DNA of 64,000 nt. It comes from DAOULY01 sp034414595. GTDB taxonomy: Bacteria > Chloroflexota > Dehalococcoidia > SZUA-161 > JAUWZY01. Shown one piece after another: positions 40,588 to 49,649 of the stretch. Position numbers and translations under genes: made by a program. The stretch spans positions 62,001-126,000 of the forward strand of contig DAOULY010000016.1 in the NCBI GenBank assembly GCA_034414595.1. Direction: 5' to 3'. The notes under the pieces are model-generated. The model saw only the letters and a list, made by a program, of their open reading frames with translations. It was not told where the DNA came from and did no database searches. Numbering within the stretch: position 1 is the first letter of the stretch; every line of letters starts with the position of its first letter.

Positions 40588-41568
40588 ATGAGTACGCTAC
40601 TTGTGGCCTCAATACAGAAAGGAGCTGGCAAAACCGCCCTTTGTGCAGGGCTGGGTGTCAAGTTCCGCTCACAAGGAAAGAAAGTCGGTTTTCTCAAGCC
40701 CTTACGCACCCTCTCCAGTGACAGCGGCAGACCTCTGGAGCGGGATGCCGAGTTTATGAAGCAACTGCTGGGCCTCGAGGAGTCGGTTGAGTCTCTCTGC
40801 CCTGCGCTCATGGAGGATGTCGAGACCGCTTACAGAAAGATAGCTCAGGGCAAAGATGTAGTTCTGATCGAAGGCCTGAGTGAGCTGGGGGGTGACGATG
40901 ATCCAACTCGGGCCTGCCATGAAATGGCACAGGCCTTGGATGCCAAAGTGATCATCGTGTGCCAGTACACCTCGGCTGTACCCTGGCCTCTGCTCTCTGC
41001 TTTGGAACAGAAGTTTGGCTCTCGTTTCTTGGGGGTGGTGATCAATGGAGTGCCTTCAGCAAGACTGGCCTCATTCCAAGTACAAGGAGTGAAGGTTCTG
41101 GGATTGCTTCCTGGGGAGAGGTTGCTGCTGGCTGTGACCGTGAACGAGCTGGCACAACACCTCCAGGCGGAGGTGTTGAACTCAGCGGAAAAAGGCGACG
41201 AGCTGGTGCAGAATTTGATGCTGGGCGCCATGAGCCCTGACCCGGGCAACTTATACTTCCAGGTCAAGGACAACAAAGCGGTGATTGTCAGGGGTGACCG
41301 CGCCGATATGCAAATGGCTGCTCTGGAGACCTCTACCAAGTGCCTGGTCCTCACCGGTGGCGCCAAGCCTATTGCCACCATCCTGCACCGGGCTGAGGAG
41401 AAAGGGGTGCCGCTGATAGCCACTAACGAGGACACCTCGACCACGGTTGCTGCCGTCGAGGAGCTCTTGGCCCGGGGCCGGTTCCCCCAGGAGGGGAAGT
41501 TGAACATACTCGGCCAGCTCCTGGACCAGCACTTCGATTTTCCGGCCCTCTATGCCGGGATGGTTTAG
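40588..41568 (+). CDS. Phosphotransacetylase-like N-terminal protein (AAA_26 + DRTGG)
   Basis: A 326-residue protein with a BioD-like P-loop domain (QKGAGKTALCAGLG near residue 10, LIEGLSELGGDD near residue 93) and a DRTGG-type domain (about 210-310), the arrangement of the COG0857 group that forms the N-terminal part of some phosphotransacetylases. The acetyltransferase domain is missing, so it is unlikely to act as Pta alone; a regulatory or sensing role is known or suspected for related proteins. It directly precedes the CCA-adding enzyme, 7 bp between stop and start. Confidence 0.8.
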   Translation: MSTLLVASIQKGAGKTALCAGLGVKFRSQGKKVGFLKPLRTLSSDSGRPLERDAEFMKQLLGLEESVESLCPALMEDVETAYRKIAQGKDVVLIEGLSELGGDDDPTRACHEMAQALDAKVIIVCQYTSAVPWPLLSALEQKFGSRFLGVVINGVPSARLASFQVQGVKVLGLLPGERLLLAVTVNELAQHLQAEVLNSAEKGDELVQNLMLGAMSPDPGNLYFQVKDNKAVIVRGDRADMQMAALETSTKCLVLTGGAKPIATILHRAEEKGVPLIATNEDTSTTVAAVEELLARGRFPQEGKLNILGQLLDQHFDFPALYAGMV

Positions 41569-41575
41569 ATTGAAG

Positions 41576-42835
41576 ATGGTCCCCCCTGCTGAGTTGGAGA
41601 GGCATTTCCCCAAGGAATTGCTCTCACTGCTCAAGACCGCTGGTGATCTGGCTTTGTCTTATGGCTGGAATTTATGCCTCGTCGGCGGCGCAGTGCGTGA
41701 TTTGTTCTTGAACCGCCCCACCCGCGATCTTGACTTGGTTCTGGAAGGGAATGCCATCACACTGGCCCGAAAACTGGCCGAGGTCACGGGTGGCGAGGTG
41801 CGGACCCATCCTCGCTTCGGCACGGCAACATTCCATAAGGGAGCTCTGAGGCTGGATCTGGCCACTGCCCGCCGCGAGAGTTACCCCCGACCAGGGGCCC
41901 TGCCTATAGTGCAGCCGGGATCCATCGAAGACGATCTCTTCCGACGCGACTTCTCCATAAATGCCATGGCGGTCCATCTGGACACGGGGCACTTCGGTGA
42001 GCTGCTGGACCCCTATCATGGCAGAGACGACTTGGAGCGTGGACTGATACGGGTGCTACATGCCAGGAGCTTTTGTGATGACCCCACCCGTATCCTGAGA
42101 GCCTTGCGCTACGAGCAGCGCCTTGGCTTCCGCCTTGAGCCAGGCACCGAGGAGCTAATGCGTCGTGACTTGACCTTTATGAGCGAGGTAACCGGGGAAC
42201 GCCTTTGGCATGAGCTGGAGCTCATCTTAAGTGAGGAGTTCCCGGAGAAGGTTCTATCTCGAGCCGATGAACTGGGCGTGCTCCGGTTGCTCCATCCCGC
42301 GCTGGAAGGAAATGGCTGGGTTCAGGAGCGATTTGGGCAGGCCCGGGCGTCGAGTCCAGATGACAGACCAAGTTCGGCTTTGTACTTGGCCATTTTGGCT
42401 TATCATCTCAGTGAGACGCAAAGCGAGAGCCTGATGAGCCGGCTGAGAATCAGGGGCCGGTTGGAGCGTGTGCTGCGCCATGTGGCCAAGTTGAAGCAAT
42501 ATGAACCTTCCCTGGCCGAACCTAAGATAGCGCCAAGTGCTATTTATCGCTTACTCAATGTCTATTTCCCTGAGTCCATATTGGCTGTCGCTATAGCCTC
42601 AGATTTGTCGGTGGTTAGGCAGCGGCTTGAGTTGTACCTCTCCAAGTTGCGCTACGTTGAGCCTGCTCTCAGTGGGGACGACTTGAAAGAGATGGGGGTG
42701 CCGGTGGGTAGAAAGCTGGGGCAGGTACTGCGGACTCTGCACGATGCCAGGCTCGATGGCAAGATAAGGACAAGAGGAGAAGAACGAAAGCTTGCGCGCA
42801 GTTTGTTGAGCCGGGTCGAATGCACCGATAAATAA
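41576..42835 (+). CDS. cca: CCA tRNA nucleotidyltransferase/poly(A) polymerase family
   Basis: Adds or repairs CCA at tRNA 3' ends. The nucleotidyltransferase signature LVGGAVRDLFLNRPTRDLD (GGxVRD plus DxD) is near residue 34, followed by FRRDFSINAMAV and RALRYEQRLGFRLEPGTEEL. The length, about 419 residues, is typical. ATG 41576 is chosen; TTG 41570 and an upstream ATG at 41552 (overlapping the previous gene) are alternatives. In some lineages separate A- and CC-adding enzymes exist; specificity cannot be told from the sequence. Confidence 0.85.
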   Translation: MVPPAELERHFPKELLSLLKTAGDLALSYGWNLCLVGGAVRDLFLNRPTRDLDLVLEGNAITLARKLAEVTGGEVRTHPRFGTATFHKGALRLDLATARRESYPRPGALPIVQPGSIEDDLFRRDFSINAMAVHLDTGHFGELLDPYHGRDDLERGLIRVLHARSFCDDPTRILRALRYEQRLGFRLEPGTEELMRRDLTFMSEVTGERLWHELELILSEEFPEKVLSRADELGVLRLLHPALEGNGWVQERFGQARASSPDDRPSSALYLAILAYHLSETQSESLMSRLRIRGRLERVLRHVAKLKQYEPSLAEPKIAPSAIYRLLNVYFPESILAVAIASDLSVVRQRLELYLSKLRYVEPALSGDDLKEMGVPVGRKLGQVLRTLHDARLDGKIRTRGEERKLARSLLSRVECTDK

Positions 42836-42840
42836 AGCGC

Positions 42841-42868
42841 TTGACAATCGCAGTCAAATCACTAAAAT
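42841..42868 (+). promoter_or_regulatory. Promoter of the PEP-utilizing/FAD oxidoreductase pair
   Basis: TTGACA at 42841-42846, a 16-base spacer, TAAAAT at 42863-42868. Transcription from about 42875 leaves a leader of 120 bases with AAGAGGAGGA before TTG 42995. Confidence 0.6.
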
Positions 42869-42994
42869 GAAGGATAATAAGTAGGAGCGTTCCTGCTGTC
42901 ATTCGGTTTGGGGGTGGGAAATGAGCCCATAGGTTATGTATGGATACATTGCCAGTGTGAACATTAAAACCAAAAAATTAAAGAGGAGGAACAA

Positions 42995-44665
42995 TTGGGG
43001 TATTATGCCTGGCCGATCCATTGGGACTTTGATGAAGAAAAAGACTTAAAGCGTCATCGGGTCTGGATACTTGACAAGAAAGATTGTGTTCCCGCATTTA
43101 AGCCTCTGGCCTTGTGGTCCGGGACAACCATTGCTGCATCTCCTGCCACACAATATGCCTGTGAAACGCTCTCCATACCGACCAGCAAGGGTTTAGAGTT
43201 CAGAACGATAGACTGTTTCAATTATGCCACCTGTGTCGAGGTGGACGAAGAAGAAGCAAAGCAGCGCGAGCCTGTTTTCAGGGAGAAGATGACCCCGTGG
43301 ATCGACGATTATGAGAGAGAGTGGGGGAAGATTCGCGATGAGGTCGTGGGATATTATGAGCGCCTCAAGAAAACGGATGTGGCAAAGGCGAGCGATGTCC
43401 AGCTGCGAGACCACTTTGAAGACTGGCTTTGGGTTTTGAGGAGATCGTGGTATCTCCACTTTGTCCCTATGGATGCAGTATATGCCATCTACGTGCTGCT
43501 TGAGGACCTGTGCCGGGACTTGCTTGGCATAGATGGAACGAACACCACATTCAAAGCGTTGCTGATGGGCTTCGATAACCGGATCTTCCAGACCGATCGC
43601 GGGCTCTGGCGGCTCGCTGACCGGGCTAGGGAATTGGGGCTCGAGCCGACCTTCAACGGCATCAAGGATGATGATGAGCTCCTTTCCAAGCTTGGGGAGA
43701 ACGATTCGGGGAGGAAATGGCTGCAGGAATTCCATCAATTCCTGGAAACTGATGGCTGGCGTAGTCCTCGAGTTTTTGGTCTCGCTGACCCTTACTGGCT
43801 CGAGAAGCCGAGCACGGCACTGCCCAATATCAGACAGGTCATGGCCAAGGGAGGAGCCTTCGTCCTCGATGCGGAACGCGAGCGCTTGACCAGGGAGCGG
43901 GAAGAGGCAGAGAAAGAAGTCATCTCCCGTGTGCCAGCAGGCAGTAGAGAGATGTTCGAGAAGCTGTTGCGGGGAGCTCAGTGGGCGGGCCGGTTCAGCG
44001 AGGAGCATGGCTTTTATTTCGAGGGTTACGTCAATGCCTTGGGTCGGCGCGTGTGTATGGAGGTTGGAAGGAGATTTACCTCCGCAGGCATAATCGATGA
44101 GCCCGAAGATATTTTCTTCCTCTTGCCAGATGAGATAGTGCAGCAAGCGATACCGCGCAAAAACGAGCTTCAGAAAGTGATTAAAATACGGAAAGACCAA
44201 TATGAGGACTGGAGTAAGATAGATCCTCTGGAAAGGCATCCCATGTTCTTGGGCAACCCCGAAGTATTGGGTGAGGTGCTCTCCAAGGATCTCATCCTCC
44301 GCTTCCCGATTGCTTGTATGCCTATTGTCAAACCCGAATTGAAGGCTGACATCTATGGCGGCGCCGCAGCCCCGGGCGTGGCCGAAGGTACCGCCCGTGT
44401 GATAATGAGCGAAGCTGAGTTCGATCAGGTGCAGCCGGGGGAGATATTGGTGACACCGAACACGAGCCCGGTCTGGACGCCCCTCTTCGGTATAGTCAAA
44501 GCTGTGATCACCGATGCTGGCGGTGCCCTGGCTCACTGTGTAATCGTGGGTCGGGAGTATGGCATTCCCGTTGTCGCTGCCACAATGGACGGTAGCATGA
44601 AGATCAAAACGGGGCAGAAACTCAGAGTCGATGGTGACAACTGTTGTGTGTATTTTCTGGAGTGA
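42995..44665 (+). CDS. PEP-utilizing swivel-domain protein without ATP-grasp (copy B)
   Basis: A 556-residue paralogue of the 32156 gene, alignable over its whole length (conserved HWDFDEEKDLKRHRVW-like start, LREQ-type helical centre, AQWAGRFSEEHGFYF). The C-terminal mobile domain has the phospho-accepting His514 in TDAGGALAHCVIVGREYGI. TTG 42995 is the start, with AGGAGGA at the proper distance. It is followed by an FAD oxidoreductase with a hairpin in between, so both may be one transcript. No kinase domain in the protein; a separate partner would be needed for phosphotransfer. Confidence 0.75.
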   Translation: MGYYAWPIHWDFDEEKDLKRHRVWILDKKDCVPAFKPLALWSGTTIAASPATQYACETLSIPTSKGLEFRTIDCFNYATCVEVDEEEAKQREPVFREKMTPWIDDYEREWGKIRDEVVGYYERLKKTDVAKASDVQLRDHFEDWLWVLRRSWYLHFVPMDAVYAIYVLLEDLCRDLLGIDGTNTTFKALLMGFDNRIFQTDRGLWRLADRARELGLEPTFNGIKDDDELLSKLGENDSGRKWLQEFHQFLETDGWRSPRVFGLADPYWLEKPSTALPNIRQVMAKGGAFVLDAERERLTREREEAEKEVISRVPAGSREMFEKLLRGAQWAGRFSEEHGFYFEGYVNALGRRVCMEVGRRFTSAGIIDEPEDIFFLLPDEIVQQAIPRKNELQKVIKIRKDQYEDWSKIDPLERHPMFLGNPEVLGEVLSKDLILRFPIACMPIVKPELKADIYGGAAAPGVAEGTARVIMSEAEFDQVQPGEILVTPNTSPVWTPLFGIVKAVITDAGGALAHCVIVGREYGIPVVAATMDGSMKIKTGQKLRVDGDNCCVYFLE

Positions 44666-44726
44666 TTTCCAGAAATACCATGCTGCCCCTTGAGCTGATT
44701 TGAAACCACAACAGAATCATACTGGG

Positions 44727-44752
44727 TCAACGGCAGGTGCTGATGCCGTTGA
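44727..44752. other. Intercistronic stem-loop
   Basis: TCAACGGCA (44727-44735) and TGCCGTTGA (44744-44752) form a perfect 9-bp stem with an 8-base loop. The following bases are GAGGGGATATTTTAG, not an immediate T-run, so a strong terminator is doubtful; processing or partial termination between the PEP-utilizing and FAD genes is possible. Confidence 0.45.
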
Positions 44753-44803
44753 GAGGGGATATTTTAGCTTTTTGAGGAGGATTAGACAGAAAAGGAGGAC
44801 CGG

Positions 44804-46474
44804 ATGCCTGATGCCAGCTATGATGCTGTGATAGTGGGTGGAGGACACCATGCTACCATAATCGCTTGTTATCTCCAGGATGCCGGGCTGCAAACGGCCA
44901 TGTTTGAGCGCCAGCATGAGCTGGGAGGTGGTGCCTGCAACGATGAATTTCCCATCCCGGCGTTCTTGGCCAGCCCCTGCTCTCATTGGAGCCGCTTCTA
45001 CGGGCATCCCGCTTATGACGATTTTAAGCTCAGAGATAAAGGCCTGCTTTACATCACCCCGGATCAGGGCGCCAGTATGGTTTTTGAGGATGAGACTTGT
45101 GTCATAAGCTATCCCATGTGGCGTGTGGTTGACCCGGACACAGGAAAAACAGAATATTCGCCGGAGAGCGCGGAGAAGACATTCAGGGAGATCGCCAGAT
45201 TCTCCGAAGCAGATGCCGAAACAGCCCGGATTTTGACCGAGAAGTACAAAAAGAGATGGCGAGAGGCCTTTGGCGTGCAGTACTTTAGCCCTCCTACCCC
45301 CTGGGGGGTTAACGATGCCCTGGAGGAACTGCTCTTCCTGCCAGAAGAAGAGGGCGGCATCGACCCGGTGTACCAGTTTATGACCGTATGGCAATTGGTC
45401 TATGATTTGTTCGAAAGCGCTGAGATGAGGACCTTTATGTTGAGGGCATTCTCGACGACTAATGGATGCTTTCCTCAGGATGTGCCTGGCATCGGGAGCT
45501 TGCTTCAGGTCCTCGGCTTGATTCTTACTTGGTCGCCAGCCTCAATTGTGGTCGGAGGTACACATACCATAACCCATGCCCTGCAGAAGGCCTTCAGCGA
45601 GAGGGGGGGCAAGTTCTTTGTGCATCACGAGGTGGACAAAGTTCTCGTTGAGAATGGCCGGGCCAAGGGAATCAGGCTGGTAGATGGCACCGAGGTCGAG
45701 GCGAGGAAGCTGGTGGTGGTCACCGTCGATGTCGGCCAGATGGTGTTCAGGATGGTCGGCGAGGAGCACTTCAGTCCAAAGATTCAGCGCAGGGTGAAAA
45801 ACTTCGACTACGATAGAGCTAATCTCTTCTGGGGCCCTATTGACACATACGAGATGCCCAAGTATAAGGCAACCTCTTTTAATCCCGATTGTGGCATGCA
45901 ACCCAGGGTTTACTGGGGGGTCAAAGACCCTGAGTATATAATAAATAGGTATCAGGGCGAGATCTTCGCTCGCGGCCTCTCCGAGAAGCTATATGTGTTC
46001 ACTGGCCCCGATGTTCTATGGGACAAGTCCAGGGCCCCTGAGGGCAAATATACCATTCATACTGAGCAATTCACCTGGCCTGCAAGGTACTTTACAGAGC
46101 GGGAATGGCTGAAGCAGAAGAGTGAATTTGTCAAAGAGATGCTGAGGCAGTGGCAGTGGTATGCGCCCAATATGACTGAGGACAATCTCATCGCTGCCAA
46201 CGTCACCACTCCCTATGATACCTTGCAGAGGAACATAAACATGCTCGAGGGCAGTTGGTCCGTGGGAGCCATGTACGCCTCTCAGATGGGCCGTTTCAGA
46301 CCGATCCCCGAACTGGCCCATTATCGGACGCCGATACCGAATCTATACTACGGTTGTGGGTCCAGTCATTTCGGCGGCGGCATCGGCAGGAGCGGTAGCT
46401 ATAACTGTTATAAGATAATCGCTGAGGACTTTGGGCTCAGGAAGCACTGGGAGGAGAAGGGGCGCCCGTACTGA
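44804..46474 (+). CDS. Phytoene-dehydrogenase-like FAD oxidoreductase (copy 3)
   Basis: A 556-residue flavoprotein. The dinucleotide motif reads VIVGGGHHATIIACYLQ with two histidines in the glycine loop, unlike the usual GAGxxGL; then FERQHELGGGACNDEF. The second half has RYFTEREW and a C-terminal FGGGIGRSGSYNCYK region. It is highly similar to copy 4 (51491) and to the partial copy 1. AAAGGAGG precedes the ATG. It is downstream of the PEP-utilizing protein, and convergent with a small hypothetical gene 9 bp away. Reaction unknown; the family acts on isoprenoid, fatty or aromatic substrates. Confidence 0.85.
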   Translation: MPDASYDAVIVGGGHHATIIACYLQDAGLQTAMFERQHELGGGACNDEFPIPAFLASPCSHWSRFYGHPAYDDFKLRDKGLLYITPDQGASMVFEDETCVISYPMWRVVDPDTGKTEYSPESAEKTFREIARFSEADAETARILTEKYKKRWREAFGVQYFSPPTPWGVNDALEELLFLPEEEGGIDPVYQFMTVWQLVYDLFESAEMRTFMLRAFSTTNGCFPQDVPGIGSLLQVLGLILTWSPASIVVGGTHTITHALQKAFSERGGKFFVHHEVDKVLVENGRAKGIRLVDGTEVEARKLVVVTVDVGQMVFRMVGEEHFSPKIQRRVKNFDYDRANLFWGPIDTYEMPKYKATSFNPDCGMQPRVYWGVKDPEYIINRYQGEIFARGLSEKLYVFTGPDVLWDKSRAPEGKYTIHTEQFTWPARYFTEREWLKQKSEFVKEMLRQWQWYAPNMTEDNLIAANVTTPYDTLQRNINMLEGSWSVGAMYASQMGRFRPIPELAHYRTPIPNLYYGCGSSHFGGGIGRSGSYNCYKIIAEDFGLRKHWEEKGRPY

Positions 46475-46483
46475 AATAGGGCG

Positions 46484-46885
46484 TTAGCTGGGTTCGCCCT
46501 TGATGTCTCGGTCGGTGCAGCCGAGTGGCTTCTCCAGTCGGTGTTTCCTTTTGAACTCGGCGGCGTTTCTCCAGACTTCCATGGGGATGTCCCACTCTGC
46601 CATACACCGAATCCTTCTCACTATATCCGGGTCCAGGCCCAGCCTTGCTCCGATCTCCTCGTCGGTTAATTGGTCTACTCGGTTCAGGACGACGTTGCCA
46701 TCTTCCTCGGCCACCCACTTCTGGTAGGAGAGGGATAGCCTGAGGATCTGGTCCTTATATTTTTGATAGAGGTCCACCGGGACACAGTAAAGGTCATAGG
46801 CGCTCTGGCCAAATTTTTCGGCGGCAAGTCGGCTGTCTCGGCGACTGCGCTCGAGTATCTCTTCGGTATAGGATTCTTCACTCAT
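46484..46885 (-). CDS. Hypothetical protein with a helix-turn-helix-like segment
   Basis: A 133-residue protein with no family recognised. It is acidic and helical; LTDEEIGARLGLDPDIVRRIR (about residues 73-93) looks like a helix-turn-helix. Its start overlaps the end of the Fe-S gene by 8 bases, so it is the last gene of the acyl-CoA synthetase-AOR-Fe-S operon. It could be a regulator or a subunit of that operon. Confidence 0.65.
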   Translation of the reverse strand: MSEESYTEEILERSRRDSRLAAEKFGQSAYDLYCVPVDLYQKYKDQILRLSLSYQKWVAEEDGNVVLNRVDQLTDEEIGARLGLDPDIVRRIRCMAEWDIPMEVWRNAAEFKRKHRLEKPLGCTDRDIKGEPS

Positions 46886-47759
46886 ACCACTTTCCCTTCT
46901 GGAGCTTGATTGCCCTTCTGTTCACCGGGCAGACCCGCATGCATTCAATGCATCGGCCCCAGATGCCTCTTCCCGGAGGGTCCTCGCCATAGCCTCTGGC
47001 CTGTCCGATGGCCAGATATTTCCTTCTTTCAGGATCGGCTTCAGCCATAATCTCAGGGAGCAACCTGATATGTGCTCCGTTCATGGTGGTCAGGGCCCGG
47101 GTGGCACAAAGCTGCCGGAACCACTCTACCTCCTTGAGCCTACCGTTCTCTATCTTGCCATTTATGGCGCTGCAAGCCTCTATGCAGGGCGTGGTCTGCC
47201 GCTTGTTCCACATAGACACACAAGCGGGGTGAGGACATACGGGCTCGGCCAGCGGGCCATCTGGCACCAACTCCATGGTGGTGATCACAGCCACGAATCC
47301 CAGCAGTCCATGTTGCTTACTCAGTATAATGCCACCGGCCATGCATCTGGTGCCCAGACCTGCCATTTCTGCCAGGACCTTCAGGCTTATAGCTGGGTTC
47401 ATGCCGGTGTCAAACATCGCGGGCATGATTGCTATCGAGGCATACCCATACTCGCTCTCGATGAGGCGGGCCACAGCCAGAGGCACCGCATCCCGCACTC
47501 CCATAGCCGACCGAGCACGGTGGATGACATCGATGTTGGAGGTGAGCCAGGTGCCCGACGTGTAGCGTCTGTTGCCGGTTACCACCACGCTCTTAGCTCC
47601 CTTAAGTAGATCATCGGGGCTGTAGCCCTTGGGTACGTGTTTCTTGATCTCGGCTACCGAGGCGATGCCCACAGCATGTGCGCCTCTGTCCAGGGCGAAC
47701 TTCTTGATTCGGTCTGTAGCCGCCTCAACTTGGGCTTCCGATTGCAACTTACGCTTCAC
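46878..47759 (-). CDS. QueG-like iron-sulfur protein
   Basis: A 293-residue protein resembling the ferredoxin/epoxyqueuosine-reductase (QueG) and reductive-dehalogenase C-terminal group. The N-terminal half has ALDRGAHAVGIASVAEIKKH. Cysteine clusters are CPHPACVSMW, TPCIEACSA and GRCIECMRVCPVNR near the end, room for one or two [4Fe-4S] clusters, though not the full double ferredoxin motif. There is no Tat signal and no cobalamin-binding signature in the N-terminus. It overlaps the AOR gene upstream and is likely the electron partner of it. Confidence 0.7.
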   Translation of the reverse strand: MKRKLQSEAQVEAATDRIKKFALDRGAHAVGIASVAEIKKHVPKGYSPDDLLKGAKSVVVTGNRRYTSGTWLTSNIDVIHRARSAMGVRDAVPLAVARLIESEYGYASIAIMPAMFDTGMNPAISLKVLAEMAGLGTRCMAGGIILSKQHGLLGFVAVITTMELVPDGPLAEPVCPHPACVSMWNKRQTTPCIEACSAINGKIENGRLKEVEWFRQLCATRALTTMNGAHIRLLPEIMAEADPERRKYLAIGQARGYGEDPPGRGIWGRCIECMRVCPVNRRAIKLQKGKWYE

Positions 47760-49597
47760 TTTAGGAACTTCTCCAGGTCTTTGGCTACGGAATCCAGCCC
47801 CAGTTCATGGAGTCTCTGGGCGGAGGGGATGCCCTCGCTGGTGTAGCCCATGGCTTGGTAGAACTCATCGAGCAGGGTATCCAGCTTTCGCACCGTTTCC
47901 CCGGTGGCCGGCCCTGCGTTTTTCAGCGGCTCGGTGAGGAACCGAGAGGGCAGGGTGTCGTCTTTGCGGCTGAATCCCTCCCTGACATTAAAAGCGCGAT
48001 CCAAGGTGACGATCCTTTCTCCTACTTTATCAAGGGAGGCAGGGTCACCGAACTCTTCGATACCTGTGCCTGCTACCACGAGTTGGTTGCGCAGCTCAGG
48101 TGTCAGCCCGGAGCTACCGAAGGGACAGACCATGATGCAGTCATTCAGTGCCTGCCCCCTTTGCACTTCGGCGATCATAGCTCCCTTGCCCTCATCGGCA
48201 AGCGGGTCCACAGCCAGTGATAGTTCCTTACTGGGCCGAGCATACATATGGCTGCCACCGATATTGGCGACGGCGTAGCTCAGTGCGTAGCCCTTGACAG
48301 CACGGGGCTCATAGCCCGGAAGCTCTATTCCCTTGGCATGCATGGCATATCTCTCGGCCCCTTGGCCGATTTGCTCTGCTGCCCGTTTTACTCCCTCTCC
48401 CAGCAGCCTACCGAACCCCTCGCGTTTCCCAATCTTCTCCACCAGGGACACGAAAGCAGCATGGTTGCCCCAGGTGAGATCGAGGCCATCGGTATCCTTG
48501 ATACTGATTATTCCTCTATCAAATAACTCGCAGGCAAAGGCGATGCAAACACCGGTGCTGATGGTGTCTATGCCGTAGAGGTCGCAGAGTGCATCGGCAG
48601 CTACCATAGAACCGATGTCGGTGTTGCAAAGGTTACAGCCGAAGGCGAAGATGCTCTCATATTCTGGCCCCTCACTCCAAACTCCGGCATAGGGGCCTTC
48701 AGTCACTTCGCGGACCTGGCCGCATCTGGTCATGCAGCCCCAGCAGCCGAAGTTTCCGACCTTGGTCTTTTTGAATTCCGGCGAGAGCAGTTTATCGTCT
48801 CCCTCCATGGAACCTTCCTGGAAATTGCGATGGGGGGTGACGTACATCTTGGCGGTATAGGTGTCAACGGAACCCGAGGTGCCGACATCGGTCAATCGCA
48901 GCCGCCGCGGGTCGGACTTCAGGATTTCTACCAGTTCTTTTGATAGCGTCTTGAAAGTTCCCGGGTTGTGCGGAGTGGCCCTCCATGTGCCAGTGGCAGC
49001 TACTGCTTTTAGCTTCTTAGAGCCCATTACCGTGCCCACGCCGCAACGGGAGGCCGTGCGCCGGTCGCTGGCGATGGCTGCGTAGCGGACGAGCTGCTCC
49101 CCGGCAGGGCCGATACAGGCGGCTGCTATCTCTGCGCCGTGCTTCTGCTTCAGCTTCTCTTGTGTCTCCTCGGTGTTCAGCCCCCACAGTCCTGCGGCAT
49201 CCAAAATTTCAGCCTTGCCATCCTCGACATAAATATAGCAGGGCTGTTTTGCCTGGCCTTCTATTATGATTGCGTCGAAGCCGGAGGCCTTGAGCCGCGC
49301 CGCGAAATTGGCTCCGCCCACAGCCCGGCCGATGCCTCCTGAAACAGGGCTCTTGGTCATGGCCAGCCATCGGGAGAACCCCTGGCCGGTAGTGCCACCG
49401 AGGGTAGCGGCCCCCAAAAACAGTTTGTTCTCCGGCCCCAGTGGATCAATGCCCGGCTTCAATTCATCATAGAGGTACTTGATCCCGATGCCGCGGGCCC
49501 CCATGAAGGCCCTGTAGATTTCTTCAGGTATCTGCTCTGCCTTGATTTGACCATTGCTGAGGTTCACCCGAAGCAGCTTCCCGGCATAACTCGACAT
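47756..49597 (-). CDS. Aldehyde ferredoxin oxidoreductase (AOR) family protein
   Basis: A 613-residue tungsten/molybdenum bis-pterin enzyme that interconverts carboxylates and aldehydes with ferredoxin. Signs: SYAGKLLRVNLSNG start, SRWLAMTKSPVSGGIGRAVG, ASRCGVGTVMGSKKLKAV, the cluster motif CWGCMTRC (CX2CX3C) and the later cluster cysteine near the C-terminus (NDCIMVCPFG). I start at ATG 49597 after AGGGGGAGGG; an earlier ATG at 49642 is possible. It sits between an acyl-CoA synthetase and an Fe-S protein on one minus-strand transcript. Substrate unknown. AOR paralogues often reduce aromatic or aliphatic acids. Confidence 0.88.
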   Translation of the reverse strand: MSSYAGKLLRVNLSNGQIKAEQIPEEIYRAFMGARGIGIKYLYDELKPGIDPLGPENKLFLGAATLGGTTGQGFSRWLAMTKSPVSGGIGRAVGGANFAARLKASGFDAIIIEGQAKQPCYIYVEDGKAEILDAAGLWGLNTEETQEKLKQKHGAEIAAACIGPAGEQLVRYAAIASDRRTASRCGVGTVMGSKKLKAVAATGTWRATPHNPGTFKTLSKELVEILKSDPRRLRLTDVGTSGSVDTYTAKMYVTPHRNFQEGSMEGDDKLLSPEFKKTKVGNFGCWGCMTRCGQVREVTEGPYAGVWSEGPEYESIFAFGCNLCNTDIGSMVAADALCDLYGIDTISTGVCIAFACELFDRGIISIKDTDGLDLTWGNHAAFVSLVEKIGKREGFGRLLGEGVKRAAEQIGQGAERYAMHAKGIELPGYEPRAVKGYALSYAVANIGGSHMYARPSKELSLAVDPLADEGKGAMIAEVQRGQALNDCIMVCPFGSSGLTPELRNQLVVAGTGIEEFGDPASLDKVGERIVTLDRAFNVREGFSRKDDTLPSRFLTEPLKNAGPATGETVRKLDTLLDEFYQAMGYTSEGIPSAQRLHELGLDSVAKDLEKFLK

Positions 49598-49649
49598 CTT
49601 CCCTCCCCCTTTTTTCTTGATGAGGTTCGCTCTTAAGGGCACTTGGCGA

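Noticed and set aside
43193..44536. A 447-residue minus-strand frame over the PEP-utilizing gene.
   Set aside because: It is the mirror of a recognised plus-strand gene with a paralogue; codon-bias shadow.
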